A stretch of DNA of 64,000 bases from JALZMG01 sp963844175 (GCA_963844175.1 CAWJNE010000021.1:186001-250000); one strand, 5' to 3'; positions 7,702 to 16,254 are shown, numbered from the stretch's first letter. Made by a program: numbers and translations. Notes: generated from the letters alone by a model not told the origin.

Positions 7702-8154
7702 GTGGCGCCCGTGCGTGCAGTGGTCATGGCGGGGCTGGCGTTCGTGATCATGGAGCCCGTGACCGCGCTCACCCACCGCTTCGTCATGCACGGCATCGGA
7801 TTGCGCCTGCACCGCAGCCACCACCGACGCACGTGCCACCGGTTGGAGGCCAATGACGCCTTCCCCGTGATGTTCGCCGCCGTCGTCTGCATCGGCTTGT
7901 GGCTCGGGTTCAACGCCCCGTCCCTCTCCGATCTCGTGCCGATCGGCATCGGTGTGACGTTCTACGGCATGGCGTACGCGCTCGTGCACGACGTGTACAT
8001 CCACGGTCGCCTGCGGGTGTTCGGCGAGCGGCGCATCGCCGTCCTCGACCGGTTGGCCGACGCCCATGCGCTGCACCACCGCTACAACGGCGCGCCCTAC
8101 GGGATGCTGCTGCCGATCGTGCCAAGGAGTGTGCGCCACACCGCGTTGCCGTGA
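7702..8154 (+). CDS. crtZ: Beta-carotene 3-hydroxylase-like di-iron membrane hydroxylase
   Basis: 150-residue member of the fatty acid hydroxylase/CrtZ family. Histidine motifs characteristic of the di-iron site: HRFVMH (H25, H30), HRSHH (H37, H40, H41), HDVYIH and HALHH. Hydrophobic segments surround them, consistent with an integral membrane enzyme. It would add hydroxyls at C-3 of beta-ionone rings. GTG start at 7702. It stands on the plus strand at the edge of the carotenoid cluster, convergent with the crtA-like gene. No lycopene cyclase is in the window to make its ring substrate. Confidence 0.85.
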   Translation: MAPVRAVVMAGLAFVIMEPVTALTHRFVMHGIGLRLHRSHHRRTCHRLEANDAFPVMFAAVVCIGLWLGFNAPSLSDLVPIGIGVTFYGMAYALVHDVYIHGRLRVFGERRIAVLDRLADAHALHHRYNGAPYGMLLPIVPRSVRHTALP

Positions 8155-8156
8155 TC

Positions 8157-8206
8157 GTTTAGGTCCGGATCCTGGTCACCCGTGCGACCAGAATCCGGAC
8201 GTAAAC
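8157..8206. repeat. 50-bp palindromic repeat (GTTTACGTCCGGATT family), copy 1
   Basis: Two 23-base arms around a 4-base centre: left begins GTTTAGGTCCGGATCC, right ends AATCCGGACGTAAAC; about 20 of 23 positions pair. A second copy, also 50 bp, is at 27541-27590. Here it begins two bases after the crtZ stop and ends eight bases before the crtA-like stop, a natural place for a bidirectional terminator. Confidence 0.75.
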
Positions 8207-8214
8207 GGAGGAGG

Positions 8215-8910
8215 TCAGGCCAGCTGCGCCAGCGGGTCGACACCGCCCCACGTGCCGGCGCTGGCGAACGGCTCGAAGCGGGCGAACAGCTCCTCGCCGT
8301 ACCACCGTTCGTCTCTCGTGCGCCGGACGACGTCGCGGTGCTCCGGCGAGCGGGCGAAGCTGCGCATCGCGTGGAGGTCGCGCCACAGGCTGAACGTGGC
8401 CAGCCGGCCGACCGGCGCTTCCCCGATGCCGACGGCGGCGAGCAGGCCGTCGGCGCCGGCGAGATCTCGGCTGACGGGCGGTCCGGCGCGCCGGAACCGC
8501 CACCACGCCTCAAGGCGCACGTCGGCGCGCGTGAGCACAGCCACCGGACCGCCGTCGGTGCCCCGCGCCAGCCGGTCGAGCACGTCGACGCCGCGCCAGG
8601 CGCCGTGGCCGCCGAGGGCGCGCAGTCGGACGTGCCACGCCTCATCGGCGTGCCGCCAGCGCTCGGCGATCGCCGATCGTTGGAGGAAGTCATCGAGGTG
8701 CCGCTCGTCGTCCCACACCGCGAACAGCGCTGAGCGGCGCAGGTCGACCGACGGACCGGTGTCGGCGCCGCGCCCGGTGCCGAGCAGCCGCCAGAAGGTC
8801 AGGCCGTCGACGCCAACCAGCCGCCGGCGGTCGGTGGCCAAGCGGGCCAGGACCATCGGCTGGCGCCATGGTCGCTCGCGCACGAGGTGGAACGACGCGA
8901 CGCCGGCCAT
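8215..8910 (-). CDS. CrtA-like carotenoid monooxygenase (spheroidene monooxygenase / 2-hydroxylase family)
   Basis: About 231 residues from ATG 8910 (a GTG at 8925 would add five residues but would nearly touch the divergent PlsY-like gene). Family features: GLTFWRLLGTGRG near 35-50, and the C-terminal block ATFSLWRDLHAMRSFA with HRDVVRRTRDERWYGEELFA. Spheroidene monooxygenase adds keto groups at C-2 of acyclic carotenoid ends. A related protein from Flavobacterium is known as a carotenoid 2-hydroxylase in myxol synthesis. Together with cruF and crtD here, the 2'-hydroxylase role is attractive but inferred. Confidence 0.8.
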   Translation of the reverse strand: MAGVASFHLVRERPWRQPMVLARLATDRRRLVGVDGLTFWRLLGTGRGADTGPSVDLRRSALFAVWDDERHLDDFLQRSAIAERWRHADEAWHVRLRALGGHGAWRGVDVLDRLARGTDGGPVAVLTRADVRLEAWWRFRRAGPPVSRDLAGADGLLAAVGIGEAPVGRLATFSLWRDLHAMRSFARSPEHRDVVRRTRDERWYGEELFARFEPFASAGTWGGVDPLAQLA

Positions 8911-8926
8911 CCGACATGCTGGCACC

Positions 8927-9493
8927 GTGCAGCCGCTCGCCCGATTCGCCGTGCCCGCGCTGACCGGGTACTTGCTCGGGTCGATCCCGGTGGCCGACCT
9001 GGTGGGTCGGCGCCGTCACGTCGACCTGCGATCGGTGGGCGACCACAACCCGGGGTGGTGGAACGCCCGCCAGTCGCTCGGCCGCCGGGCCGCTCGACCG
9101 GTCCTCGTCGGCGACATCGCCAAGGGCATCGCCGCAGCGGCCGTCGGCCGCGCCGTGGCCGAGCCCGACGAGTGGTGGCCGCCCGTCGTCGGTGGCGGCG
9201 CGGCGATGGTCGGACACGCCTGGCCCCTGTTCGCCCGCTTCCGTGGCGGACGCGCCGTGGCCACCTTCGGCGGCGCGGCGGCCGTCATGTCGCCGCCCAC
9301 GGCCGCCGTCGCCGTCACCGTCGGCGCCGCCGCGGCGGTGCGACGGGGATCGGTGGCCCCCGGTGTGCGCGCCGGGTTCATCGCCTTCCCGCTGGTCCAG
9401 ATCCTCCTCGACGGCCCCCGGCGCACGGCAGCCACGGGGGCGCTGATGACGTTCATTGGCCTGCGCTTCGCCCTTGCCAGCGGACGGCGCTGA
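8927..9493 (+). CDS. PlsY-like acyltransferase with variant motifs
   Basis: 188-residue integral membrane protein of the acyl-phosphate:glycerol-3-phosphate acyltransferase family. Recognisable motifs: GYLLGSIPVADLVGR at the N terminus, VGDHNPGWWNARQSLG where PlsY normally has GSGNxGATNxxR, DIAKG, and VGHAWPLFARFRGGRAVAT in place of GHxxPVFLxFxGGKGVAT. The changes suggest a different acceptor. Embedded among carotenoid genes and convergent with the glycosyltransferase (3' overlap of 41 bases), it may acylate a carotenoid glycoside. GTG start at 8927. Confidence 0.7.
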   Translation: MQPLARFAVPALTGYLLGSIPVADLVGRRRHVDLRSVGDHNPGWWNARQSLGRRAARPVLVGDIAKGIAAAAVGRAVAEPDEWWPPVVGGGAAMVGHAWPLFARFRGGRAVATFGGAAAVMSPPTAAVAVTVGAAAAVRRGSVAPGVRAGFIAFPLVQILLDGPRRTAATGALMTFIGLRFALASGRR

Positions 9494-10571
9494 GGGCCGG
9501 CGGGTAGGTGCGGCCGCGCCAGCGCTGCCGCCGGGTAACCAGGCCACGGGCGATGGCGACCACGGCGATCGGATCGGCCAGCGGCGAGAGCCAGTACGCC
9601 GGGCCCCGCCGGTCGTAGGCCCGCGCCGTACCGAACAGGGTCCCCACCCGGGCGACGAGCAGGACCATGTCGAGGAGGTCGCCACGCCGGGCGACGAGCC
9701 GCGGCAGCGGCGCAGCCTGGGCGACGGCGACGACGACCAGATCGGCGGCACGACGCAGCCACGGATCGACGCCTGGAAGGGACAACGAACGGCCCCACCC
9801 CGACCACGCCCCGGCCAGCGACTCGTACATCCGCACCCGCAGCATCGACGAGGCGTCCAGGAAGTCGACGGCGAACCCGGCGACGGCGAGGCCCCGGGCG
9901 AGCGCCACGTCCTCGACGGTGTGGCCGGCGATCGGGGCGAAGCCACCTGCGCCGACCAACATCGCTCGGGCGAAGGCCATGCACTGGCCGTTGGCCATCC
10001 GTCGGTGCACGGGCCCGGCGGCGGTCGCGCCCGGTGGCGCGCCCCGGTAGACGAGCGTGGTCAGCATCGCCGGGTGCAACCACCTCAGCCCGGGGGTCGG
10101 GCAGTCGAAGCGACCGGCGACCGTGGCGAGATCGATGGCGTCGGCGCGCGCTCGGGCGACGAGCGCAGCGGGCAAGCGCGGGTCGGGCCGCGTGTCGGCA
10201 TCGAGCGTCACGACCCAGTCGCCGATCGCCGCTTCGAGCCCTTGCTGCAGGGCCCAGGCCTTGCCGGCCCAGCCCCGAGGGAGGTCCTGCCCGTCGACCA
10301 CGGTCGCGCCACTGCGGCGGGCGAGCGCCGCGGTGTCGTCCGCCGACTGGTCGTCGACGACGATGACCTCGGACACGCCGGGGGCTCCGACGACGGCCTC
10401 CAGCAGCGGTCCGATGCGGTCGGCCTCGTCGCGGGCCGGGACGACGACGCTGATCGTGGGCCCGTCGCCCGTCGCCGGCGTGACCGGCCGGAGCCGGCGG
10501 CGGGCCCGAGCCAGGCGGGTGAGCGCGGCCGCCGCGGCGATCAACCGGACGCCGACACCGGCCAGCCGCAT
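9453..10571 (-). CDS. Family 2 glycosyltransferase, CrtQ-like
   Basis: 372-residue membrane-associated GT-A glycosyltransferase. N-terminal hydrophobic segment, then ISVVVPARDEADRIGPLL, VIVVDDQSADDT, GWAGKAWALQQG and VTLDADTRPDP (the DxD metal site), and GHTVEDVALARGL as the acceptor-side ED motif. The GWAGKAWA and DADTRPDP blocks are shared with the staphyloxanthin glycosyltransferase CrtQ. C-terminal hydrophobic segments follow. Its ATG overlaps the TGA of the crtD-like gene by one base. Predicted to glycosylate the hydroxylated or carboxylated carotenoid end. Confidence 0.8.
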   Translation of the reverse strand: MRLAGVGVRLIAAAAALTRLARARRRLRPVTPATGDGPTISVVVPARDEADRIGPLLEAVVGAPGVSEVIVVDDQSADDTAALARRSGATVVDGQDLPRGWAGKAWALQQGLEAAIGDWVVTLDADTRPDPRLPAALVARARADAIDLATVAGRFDCPTPGLRWLHPAMLTTLVYRGAPPGATAAGPVHRRMANGQCMAFARAMLVGAGGFAPIAGHTVEDVALARGLAVAGFAVDFLDASSMLRVRMYESLAGAWSGWGRSLSLPGVDPWLRRAADLVVVAVAQAAPLPRLVARRGDLLDMVLLVARVGTLFGTARAYDRRGPAYWLSPLADPIAVVAIARGLVTRRQRWRGRTYPPALSAVRWQGRSAGQ

Positions 10572-12040
10572 CAGGCTGCGCCCAGTCGGCGGTCCGCCGT
10601 GATCAGGTCGGCGACGATTCGGGCGCTGGTCAGGACGAGTGGGAGTCCGCCGCCGGGGTGGCTCGATCCGCCGACGAGGTACAGCCCGGCCCGCCGGGCT
10701 CGGTTGCGCGGGCGCAGGAACGCCGCCCGCCGGCCGTTCGACGACGCCCCGTAGATGGCGCCCCCCGGCGCTCGGTACCGCTCCGCCAGGTCGGTGGGCG
10801 TGATGACCGAGCTCCAGATCACGCGGGCACGCAGGTCCGCGCCCCGCCCCGCCAGCACGTCGAGGACGTGCTGACCGGCGCGTGCGGCGTCCAGCTCGAT
10901 GCCTGCCGGCGTGTTGACGAGCAGGAACCAGTTCTCGTCGCCGGCCGGCGCCTGGCCGGGATCGGTGACCGCGGAAACGCAGGCGTACACGGTCGGCTCG
11001 TCGGCCATCCGTCCGCGCTCGAGCGCATCGAACTCGGCGCGGTCGTCCGGCGAGAACCACACGCTGTGATGGCCGAGGCCGGGGGTGCGGCCCCGGACGG
11101 CCGCTGTGACGACGAGGCCGCTGGTCGATCGCTCGGCCCGCCGGACCCGCCGCAACTCGCGCTCGTCGGCCAGGAGGTCGCCATACACGTGCTCGGCATC
11201 GGCGTTGGCGACGACCACGGGAGCCCGGATCGAGCCGCCGTCCACGAGCTCGACGCCGGTCACACCCGACGGAACGCCGCAGATGCGCGCCACCTCGACG
11301 CCGCAGCGCACGTCGACGCCACGCGCCGTCGCCACCCGCTCGAGGGCGCGACGCACGGTGTCGAGGCCGCCGACCGGGTACCAGCAACCGAAGCGCGACT
11401 CCAGGTGCGGGATGCAGGCCAGCGTGGCCGGAGCGCGGAACGGTGATGACCCGGAGTAGGTGGCGTAGCGGCCGGCCCACTGCACGAGCCGGGGATCCGA
11501 GAACGTCCGGGCCGCCATGCGGTGCAGTGACCGCAGCGGGTCGATCGTGGCGAGATCGGTCGGTGACCGCATCCGCCGCAGCAGCTGGCCAGGGCCGTCC
11601 ATCGGCCCGGCCAGGAACGTGCGCGCGCTGACGTCCCAGATCCGCTGCCCCCGTGCGTCGAACCGCCGCCACTGCTCACCCGCGCCGGGCGCCAACTCGT
11701 CGAACGCCGCCGCCGTGCGATCCGGATCGTCCGACACGACCAGCGACGAGCCGTCCGGCCAGTGGTAGTGGAACTGCGGGTCGAGGCGCACGAGGTCGAG
11801 CTCGTCATCGACGGAGGTGCCGGCCACCTGCAGCAGCTCGTCGATCAGCCCGGGCAGCGTGACCAGCGATGGTCCGACGTCGAACGCGAAGCCGCCGTAG
11901 TGCTCGACGGCCAACTTGCCACCGGTGACCGGACGTCGCTCGAGCACGACGACGCGCCGGCCGGCGGCGCCGAGCCGGATGGCCGTCGCCAACCCGCCGA
12001 CCCCGGCACCGACCACCACGACATCGGCGCGCTCAGCCAC
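10571..12040 (-). CDS. CrtI-family FAD carotenoid desaturase/oxidase (CrtD- or CrtP-like)
   Basis: 489-residue FAD enzyme, GTG start. Dinucleotide site VVVGAGVGGLATAIRLGAAG with GGK at 41-43 and FDVGPSLVTLPG; C-terminal FAD-binding block YLVGGSSHPGGGLPLVLTSA typical of carotenoid desaturases. As a second CrtI paralogue beside cruF it most likely does 3',4'-desaturation of the hydrated end (CrtD role). The adjoining CrtQ-like gene leaves a CrtP-type terminal methyl oxidase possible. It overlaps cruF by eight bases upstream and the glycosyltransferase by one base downstream. Confidence 0.8.
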   Translation of the reverse strand: MAERADVVVVGAGVGGLATAIRLGAAGRRVVVLERRPVTGGKLAVEHYGGFAFDVGPSLVTLPGLIDELLQVAGTSVDDELDLVRLDPQFHYHWPDGSSLVVSDDPDRTAAAFDELAPGAGEQWRRFDARGQRIWDVSARTFLAGPMDGPGQLLRRMRSPTDLATIDPLRSLHRMAARTFSDPRLVQWAGRYATYSGSSPFRAPATLACIPHLESRFGCWYPVGGLDTVRRALERVATARGVDVRCGVEVARICGVPSGVTGVELVDGGSIRAPVVVANADAEHVYGDLLADERELRRVRRAERSTSGLVVTAAVRGRTPGLGHHSVWFSPDDRAEFDALERGRMADEPTVYACVSAVTDPGQAPAGDENWFLLVNTPAGIELDAARAGQHVLDVLAGRGADLRARVIWSSVITPTDLAERYRAPGGAIYGASSNGRRAAFLRPRNRARRAGLYLVGGSSHPGGGLPLVLTSARIVADLITADRRLGAA

Positions 12041-12785
12041 GGTGGACCATGGCCACGACGGCGGCGACCGCGAACGGCAGCATCGCCGCTGCGCCGACCG
12101 CGGCGACCAGGGGGTCGCGGAAGAAGGCCAGGAACCCGAGCGACTCCATCACACCCATGACGGCGTACTCGGCGACGAGCGAACCGTCCGGGGCCGCCGG
12201 TGGGAGCACCGCCTCGAGGGCCGCCATCACGGCGGTGCCGACGAGCAGCCAGCCGGCGTAGTTGGACAACGGGATGCCCCGGTACCGGCCGCGCCGGGTC
12301 CACCGCCAGTAGCCCTCCGTGGTCATCTGCGGGTCGAGGAAGAGGTCCCAGGCCGTCAGGGCGGCGGCGCCGGCGACGACGCGGGCGGGAGCCGAGCTGC
12401 GGCGGCGCAGCGCAGCGTGCGCTGTCTCGCGCGCCGGCAGCGACATGGCCCACCACGCCATCGGCACGACGACGGGCACCCCGGCGACGCTCGGCCGCAG
12501 TCGGCCCGTGTACCGATACCGGCCGAACGGTCGGCCGGTCGTGGACCCGACGCGTTCCACCCATGCAGTCGTGACGCCCACGATCCCGGCCGCCGTCGCC
12601 GCACGCCGCCCACCCCACCGGGTGGCCGCGCCGAGCGTCGTCGTGGTCGCCACCCCGGCCACCACGGCGCTCGCCAGCACGGCGCGCGCCGATCCACCGC
12701 GGCGGGCCAGCGGGGTGGCGATCATGGCGGCGAGCGCGCAGCCGGCGACGGCAGCACGAGCGCGGGAGGTGGCGGCGACGGTCAC
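12033..12785 (-). CDS. cruF: Carotenoid 1,2-hydratase, CruF family
   Basis: 250-residue integral membrane protein of the CruF/bisanhydrobacterioruberin hydratase family. Signature blocks: GRPFGRYRYTGRLRP, GVPVVVPMAWWAMSLPARE, TAWDLFLDPQMTTEGYWRW and GIPLSNYAGWLLVG. CruF adds water across the C-1',2' double bond of a psi end, giving a 1'-hydroxy carotenoid. Its GTG start overlaps the crtB stop (GTGA). It is the key gene suggesting a myxol- or deinoxanthin-like product rather than a simple cyclic carotenoid. Confidence 0.85.
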   Translation of the reverse strand: MTVAATSRARAAVAGCALAAMIATPLARRGGSARAVLASAVVAGVATTTTLGAATRWGGRRAATAAGIVGVTTAWVERVGSTTGRPFGRYRYTGRLRPSVAGVPVVVPMAWWAMSLPARETAHAALRRRSSAPARVVAGAAALTAWDLFLDPQMTTEGYWRWTRRGRYRGIPLSNYAGWLLVGTAVMAALEAVLPPAAPDGSLVAEYAVMGVMESLGFLAFFRDPLVAAVGAAAMLPFAVAAVVAMVHRG

Positions 12786-13651
12786 GACCGGCCGAAGAGG
12801 TGGGACGCGGCGACGACCAGCTTGCGTGGTGTCGACACCCGCACCCGGCGGTGGAACACGTCGTAGTCCTCGTCCTCGATGCGATCCAGGATCCGTCCGT
12901 AGAGGTCGTGGGCGGCACCGACACAGCGGGCGGATCGGGCCGGCAGCATGTCGATGCCGGCGCGGGCGTGCTCGTACAGCTGGCGGGCGCGATCGATCTC
13001 GAAGCGCATCAGTTCGACGAAGGCCGGTGAGCAGCGGCGGGCGGCCAGGTCGACGCCGAACCGGCGCAGGTCCTCCTGGGGGACGTACTGCCGCCCTCGA
13101 TCGAGGTCCTCGTCGATGTCGCGGAGGAAGTTCGTCAGCTGGAACGCCTCCCCAAGGGCGCGCGCCGGCGGGCGCGCGGCGGCCGGGTCGGGTGGCTCCA
13201 GGATCGGCAGCATCATCTCGCCGATCACGGCCGCCGAGCCGTCCATGTAGCCGCGCAGGTCCTCCCAGGTCTCGTAGCGCTCGATCGTGAGGTCCATCTC
13301 CATCGACCGCAGGAAGCGGACGAAGGCGTCGCGATCGATGTCGAAGGCGCGCACCGTGTGGACGACGGCCTTCAGCACCACGTCGTCGGATCGGCCGCGA
13401 TCGAGGTCGGCGAAGAACCGATCACCGAACGCGGTCAGGGCGGCGGCGCGCTGCCCGGCAGCGGCGGCCGTGTCGCCCTCGACGCGCACGTCGTCGACGA
13501 TGTCGTCGGCGTAGCGGCAGAACGCGTACAGCGCGTGGACGTGGTGGCGCTTGACCGACGGCAGGACCATCGTCGACCAGTAGTAGGTCGTGCCGTGCCG
13601 CTTGTTCAGCCGTCGGCACTCGGCATAGCTGGCCTCCAACGTGATGGTCAC
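12782..13651 (-). CDS. crtB: Phytoene synthase
   Basis: Head-to-head condensation of two geranylgeranyl diphosphates to phytoene. 289 residues from GTG 13651. Both Asp-rich motifs are present: YADDIVDD near residue 47 and NFLRDIDEDLDRGRQYVP near 165, plus YCYR-equivalent ALYAFCRYADD. The frame is open further upstream, but homology begins at TITLEASYAECRRLNKRHG, and the GTG overlaps the stop of a 22-codon ORF lying between crtI and crtB. Confidence 0.93.
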   Translation of the reverse strand: MTITLEASYAECRRLNKRHGTTYYWSTMVLPSVKRHHVHALYAFCRYADDIVDDVRVEGDTAAAAGQRAAALTAFGDRFFADLDRGRSDDVVLKAVVHTVRAFDIDRDAFVRFLRSMEMDLTIERYETWEDLRGYMDGSAAVIGEMMLPILEPPDPAAARPPARALGEAFQLTNFLRDIDEDLDRGRQYVPQEDLRRFGVDLAARRCSPAFVELMRFEIDRARQLYEHARAGIDMLPARSARCVGAAHDLYGRILDRIEDEDYDVFHRRVRVSTPRKLVVAASHLFGRS

Positions 13652-13716
13652 GAGAACACCTCCGCGCGACTGCGCAGGCTGCAGATGGTGTGGCCGGGGA
13701 ACGCAATGACGGTCAC
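13648..13716 (-). CDS. Putative 22-residue ORF between crtI and crtB (copy A of the MTxIAxPGH family)
   Basis: GTG 13716 overlaps the crtI TGA and its own TGA (13648) overlaps the crtB GTG, so GTGA junctions couple it on both sides. The product begins MTVIAFPGH. Copy B before the Nudix gene has the same 22-residue length and the same 3' coupling. About 22 of the first 26 bases agree between copies. Function unknown: coupling peptide, attenuator or DNA/RNA signal. Confidence 0.45.
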   Translation of the reverse strand: MTVIAFPGHTICSLRSRAEVFS

Positions 13717-15185
13717 CGACCGGCCTCGTATCGCCGGACGCGGGCGGCGGCCAACTTGCCGGACACGAGCACCATCGGGACCCCGACGCCCGGCACCGTG
13801 CCCGAACCGACGAACACGAGCCCCGGCACGCGACGGTCGACGTTGCGCGGCCGGAACGGGCCGGTCTGGCCGAACGTGTGGGCCAGCGAGAACGGCGTGC
13901 CCCGCTCCATGCCCAGCGCCTCCCAGTCGAGCGGGTCGTAGATCTCCTCGGTGACGACGTCCGTCGGGTAGCCAAGGTCGGCGACCTGGCCGCGCAGGCG
14001 GTCGACTGCGGCGTCTCGCCGGCGCGACCAGTTGACGCGGCCGTCGAGGTTGGGAGTCGGCTCCAGCACGTACAGCGTCGAGCACCCGGGGGGCGCCAGC
14101 GCCGGGTCGTCGAGCGAGTGCAGAGTGACCAGGATCGACGGGTCGGGCATCAACTCGCCGTCGTCGACCAAGGTGCGGAAGGCGTCGTCCCACTGCACCC
14201 CGAAGTGGATGTTGTGGTGGGCGGCGTGAGCCGGCGGGGCACCGCGGACTCCCGCCACCCACAGCAGGCACGACGGTGAGTACCGGCCGCGCCGTGCCGA
14301 GCGAGGGGCGTCGATGCCGTCCAGCAGCGTGCGGTAGGCCACCGGCAAGTCGCTGTTGCAGACGACGACTCGGGTCGTGATGCGCTCCCCGCCCACCAGC
14401 TCCACACCGGCGACCGCGCCGCTGCCGTCGCGCAGGATGCTGGACACGTCGACGTCATACCGGAGGTCCACGCCGGCGTCCGTCAGCGCCTCGGCCAGAC
14501 CCGTCGCCATGGCGTGCATCCCACCTTCCGGCACGAAAACGCCCTCGATCGAGTCCATGTAGGTGATGACGGCGTAGAGCGCCAGCGCCTCGTACGGCGC
14601 GACCCCGGCGTAGAGGGCCTGGAAACCGAACACCCGCTGCAGGCGTTCGTCGTCGAAGAACGACGCGACCTTGCGGCCGAGCCGGCCGAAGCCGCCGAGG
14701 CGCACCAACCGGGAACCGGCTCGCCAGCGGCGCACGAGGTCGAGCACGGAATCGAAGTCGGCGTCGATGAAGTTCGGCATCTCGACGCGGTACAGCTCGG
14801 TGAGCCAGTCGGCGAAGCGGTCGAAGGCGGCCGCCGCGGGCGGCCCGGCGAAGGCCCGGATCTCCTCGGCCATCGCCGCTCGACCGTGTCGCACGTCGAG
14901 CACGGAGCCATCGGCGAACGAGGCGCGGTACATCGGGTCGACCGGCTTGAGGCGCACGAACGAGGCGAGGTCGCGACCGACGGCGGCGAACACGTCCTCG
15001 AGCAGCCCCGGCATCGTCATCACGGTGGGGCCGTTGTCGAGGCGGAACCCGTCGCGCTCGATCAAACCGGCGCGACCGCCCGGTCGGTCGCCTCGCTCGA
15101 GCACCGTGACGTGGTGCCCGTCGCCGACGAGGTGGGCGGCGGCGGAGAGCCCACCGAGCCCGGCGCCGACGACGACGACGTCCAC
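13713..15185 (-). CDS. crtI: Phytoene desaturase
   Basis: 490-residue FAD-dependent desaturase converting phytoene towards lycopene. N-terminal VVVGAGLGGLSAAAHLVGDG, GGRAGLIERDGFRLDNGPTV near 37-56, and the C-terminal VFVGSGTVPGVGVPMVLVSG FAD signature. GTG start at 15185, seven bases after the crtE stop. It lies second in the minus-strand crt operon and overlaps the following 22-codon ORF by GTGA. Confidence 0.93.
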   Translation of the reverse strand: MDVVVVGAGLGGLSAAAHLVGDGHHVTVLERGDRPGGRAGLIERDGFRLDNGPTVMTMPGLLEDVFAAVGRDLASFVRLKPVDPMYRASFADGSVLDVRHGRAAMAEEIRAFAGPPAAAAFDRFADWLTELYRVEMPNFIDADFDSVLDLVRRWRAGSRLVRLGGFGRLGRKVASFFDDERLQRVFGFQALYAGVAPYEALALYAVITYMDSIEGVFVPEGGMHAMATGLAEALTDAGVDLRYDVDVSSILRDGSGAVAGVELVGGERITTRVVVCNSDLPVAYRTLLDGIDAPRSARRGRYSPSCLLWVAGVRGAPPAHAAHHNIHFGVQWDDAFRTLVDDGELMPDPSILVTLHSLDDPALAPPGCSTLYVLEPTPNLDGRVNWSRRRDAAVDRLRGQVADLGYPTDVVTEEIYDPLDWEALGMERGTPFSLAHTFGQTGPFRPRNVDRRVPGLVFVGSGTVPGVGVPMVLVSGKLAAARVRRYEAGR

Positions 15186-15192
15186 GGCGGCG

Positions 15193-16254
15193 CTACCGCT
15201 GGCGGCCGACGACGAACGCGGCGAGCGTGGTCAGCTCGCGGCGGGCCTCGTCATTCACGTCGGCGAGGTCGAGCGCGGCGACGGCTTCGTCGGCCAGACG
15301 CTCGATGTGCGCCTCCAGCTCGGCCAGGGCACCCGTGTCCACGATCACCTGCTGGATGGCGGCGATGGTCGGTGCGTCCAGGCCCGGGGAGCCGACGAGC
15401 TCGAGCAGGTGCAACTGCTCGGGTGCGGCGGCAGCGATGGCGCGGGCCAGCAGCGGCGTCGGCTTGCCCTCGCGCAAATCGTCGCCGACGGGCTTGCCGG
15501 TGACCGCCGAGTCACCGAAGGCGCCGATCACGTCGTCGCGCATCTGGAAGGCGTCGCCGAGCGGCAGCCCGTAGGCGCTCAGCGCCGGGAGCAACTCACC
15601 GGCCCGCTCCGGCGCGGCGAGCATCGCGCCGACGTGCAGCGGCCGTTCGATGGTGTACTTGCCGCTCTTGTAGCGGGCGATGCGCTCGGCCTTGACCAGC
15701 CGGCGCTCGCGCTGGACGGAGCCGAGGAGGTCGAGGAACTGGCCGACGTTGAGCTCGATCCGCAAGTCGTTCCACAGCGTCCACAGCTCGGGGGACGCAC
15801 CGACCATCAACTGGTCGGAGAGCACGAAGGCGAGGTCGCCGACGAGGATCGCGACACCCTCGCCGAACCGCCGGCCCTCGCCGGACCAGCCATTGACGTG
15901 GTGCGAGTCGTGGTAGACGGCGTGCGTCGTCGGCGAGCCCCGGCGACTGGCCGCGTCGTCCATCACGTCGTCGTGGAAGAGGGCGAAGGCGTGCATCAGC
16001 TCGAACGCCGCGCCGGCGTCCACGACCCGGCGATCGGAGGCGTCGCCACCGGCTCCGATGAACCCCCAGTAGCAGAACGCGGGGCGCAGGCGCTTGCCGC
16101 CGGAGGCGACCATCCGGCAGATCTCGTCGAACGGCGCGGCGAGGTCGGGGTCGACGGCGGCCCAACGCTGGCGCTGCTCGCCGAGCAGCTCGTCGAGCCG
16201 CTGATCGATCCCACGAGCGATGACCGCCAAGCTCGGCGGGACGGTCGTCGACAC
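15193..16254 (-). CDS. crtE: Polyprenyl (geranylgeranyl) diphosphate synthase
   Basis: 353-residue trans-prenyltransferase providing the C20 precursor for phytoene synthase. First Asp-rich motif LFHDDVMDDAASRRG, GGKRLRPAFCYWGF upstream of it, and second Asp motif FQMRDDVIGAFGD with KPVGDDLREGK downstream. GTG start at 16254. First gene of the minus-strand crt operon. The 67 bases to the divergent acetyltransferase must hold its promoter, but no clear consensus was recognised. Confidence 0.92.
   Translation of the reverse strand: MSTTVPPSLAVIARGIDQRLDELLGEQRQRWAAVDPDLAAPFDEICRMVASGGKRLRPAFCYWGFIGAGGDASDRRVVDAGAAFELMHAFALFHDDVMDDAASRRGSPTTHAVYHDSHHVNGWSGEGRRFGEGVAILVGDLAFVLSDQLMVGASPELWTLWNDLRIELNVGQFLDLLGSVQRERRLVKAERIARYKSGKYTIERPLHVGAMLAAPERAGELLPALSAYGLPLGDAFQMRDDVIGAFGDSAVTGKPVGDDLREGKPTPLLARAIAAAAPEQLHLLELVGSPGLDAPTIAAIQQVIVDTGALAELEAHIERLADEAVAALDLADVNDEARRELTTLAAFVVGRQR

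Noticed and set aside
12782..13975. Extended crtB start upstream into crtI
   Set aside because: The extra 108 residues are antifunctional Arg/Ser-rich sequence overlapping crtI; family homology begins at the GTG at 13651.
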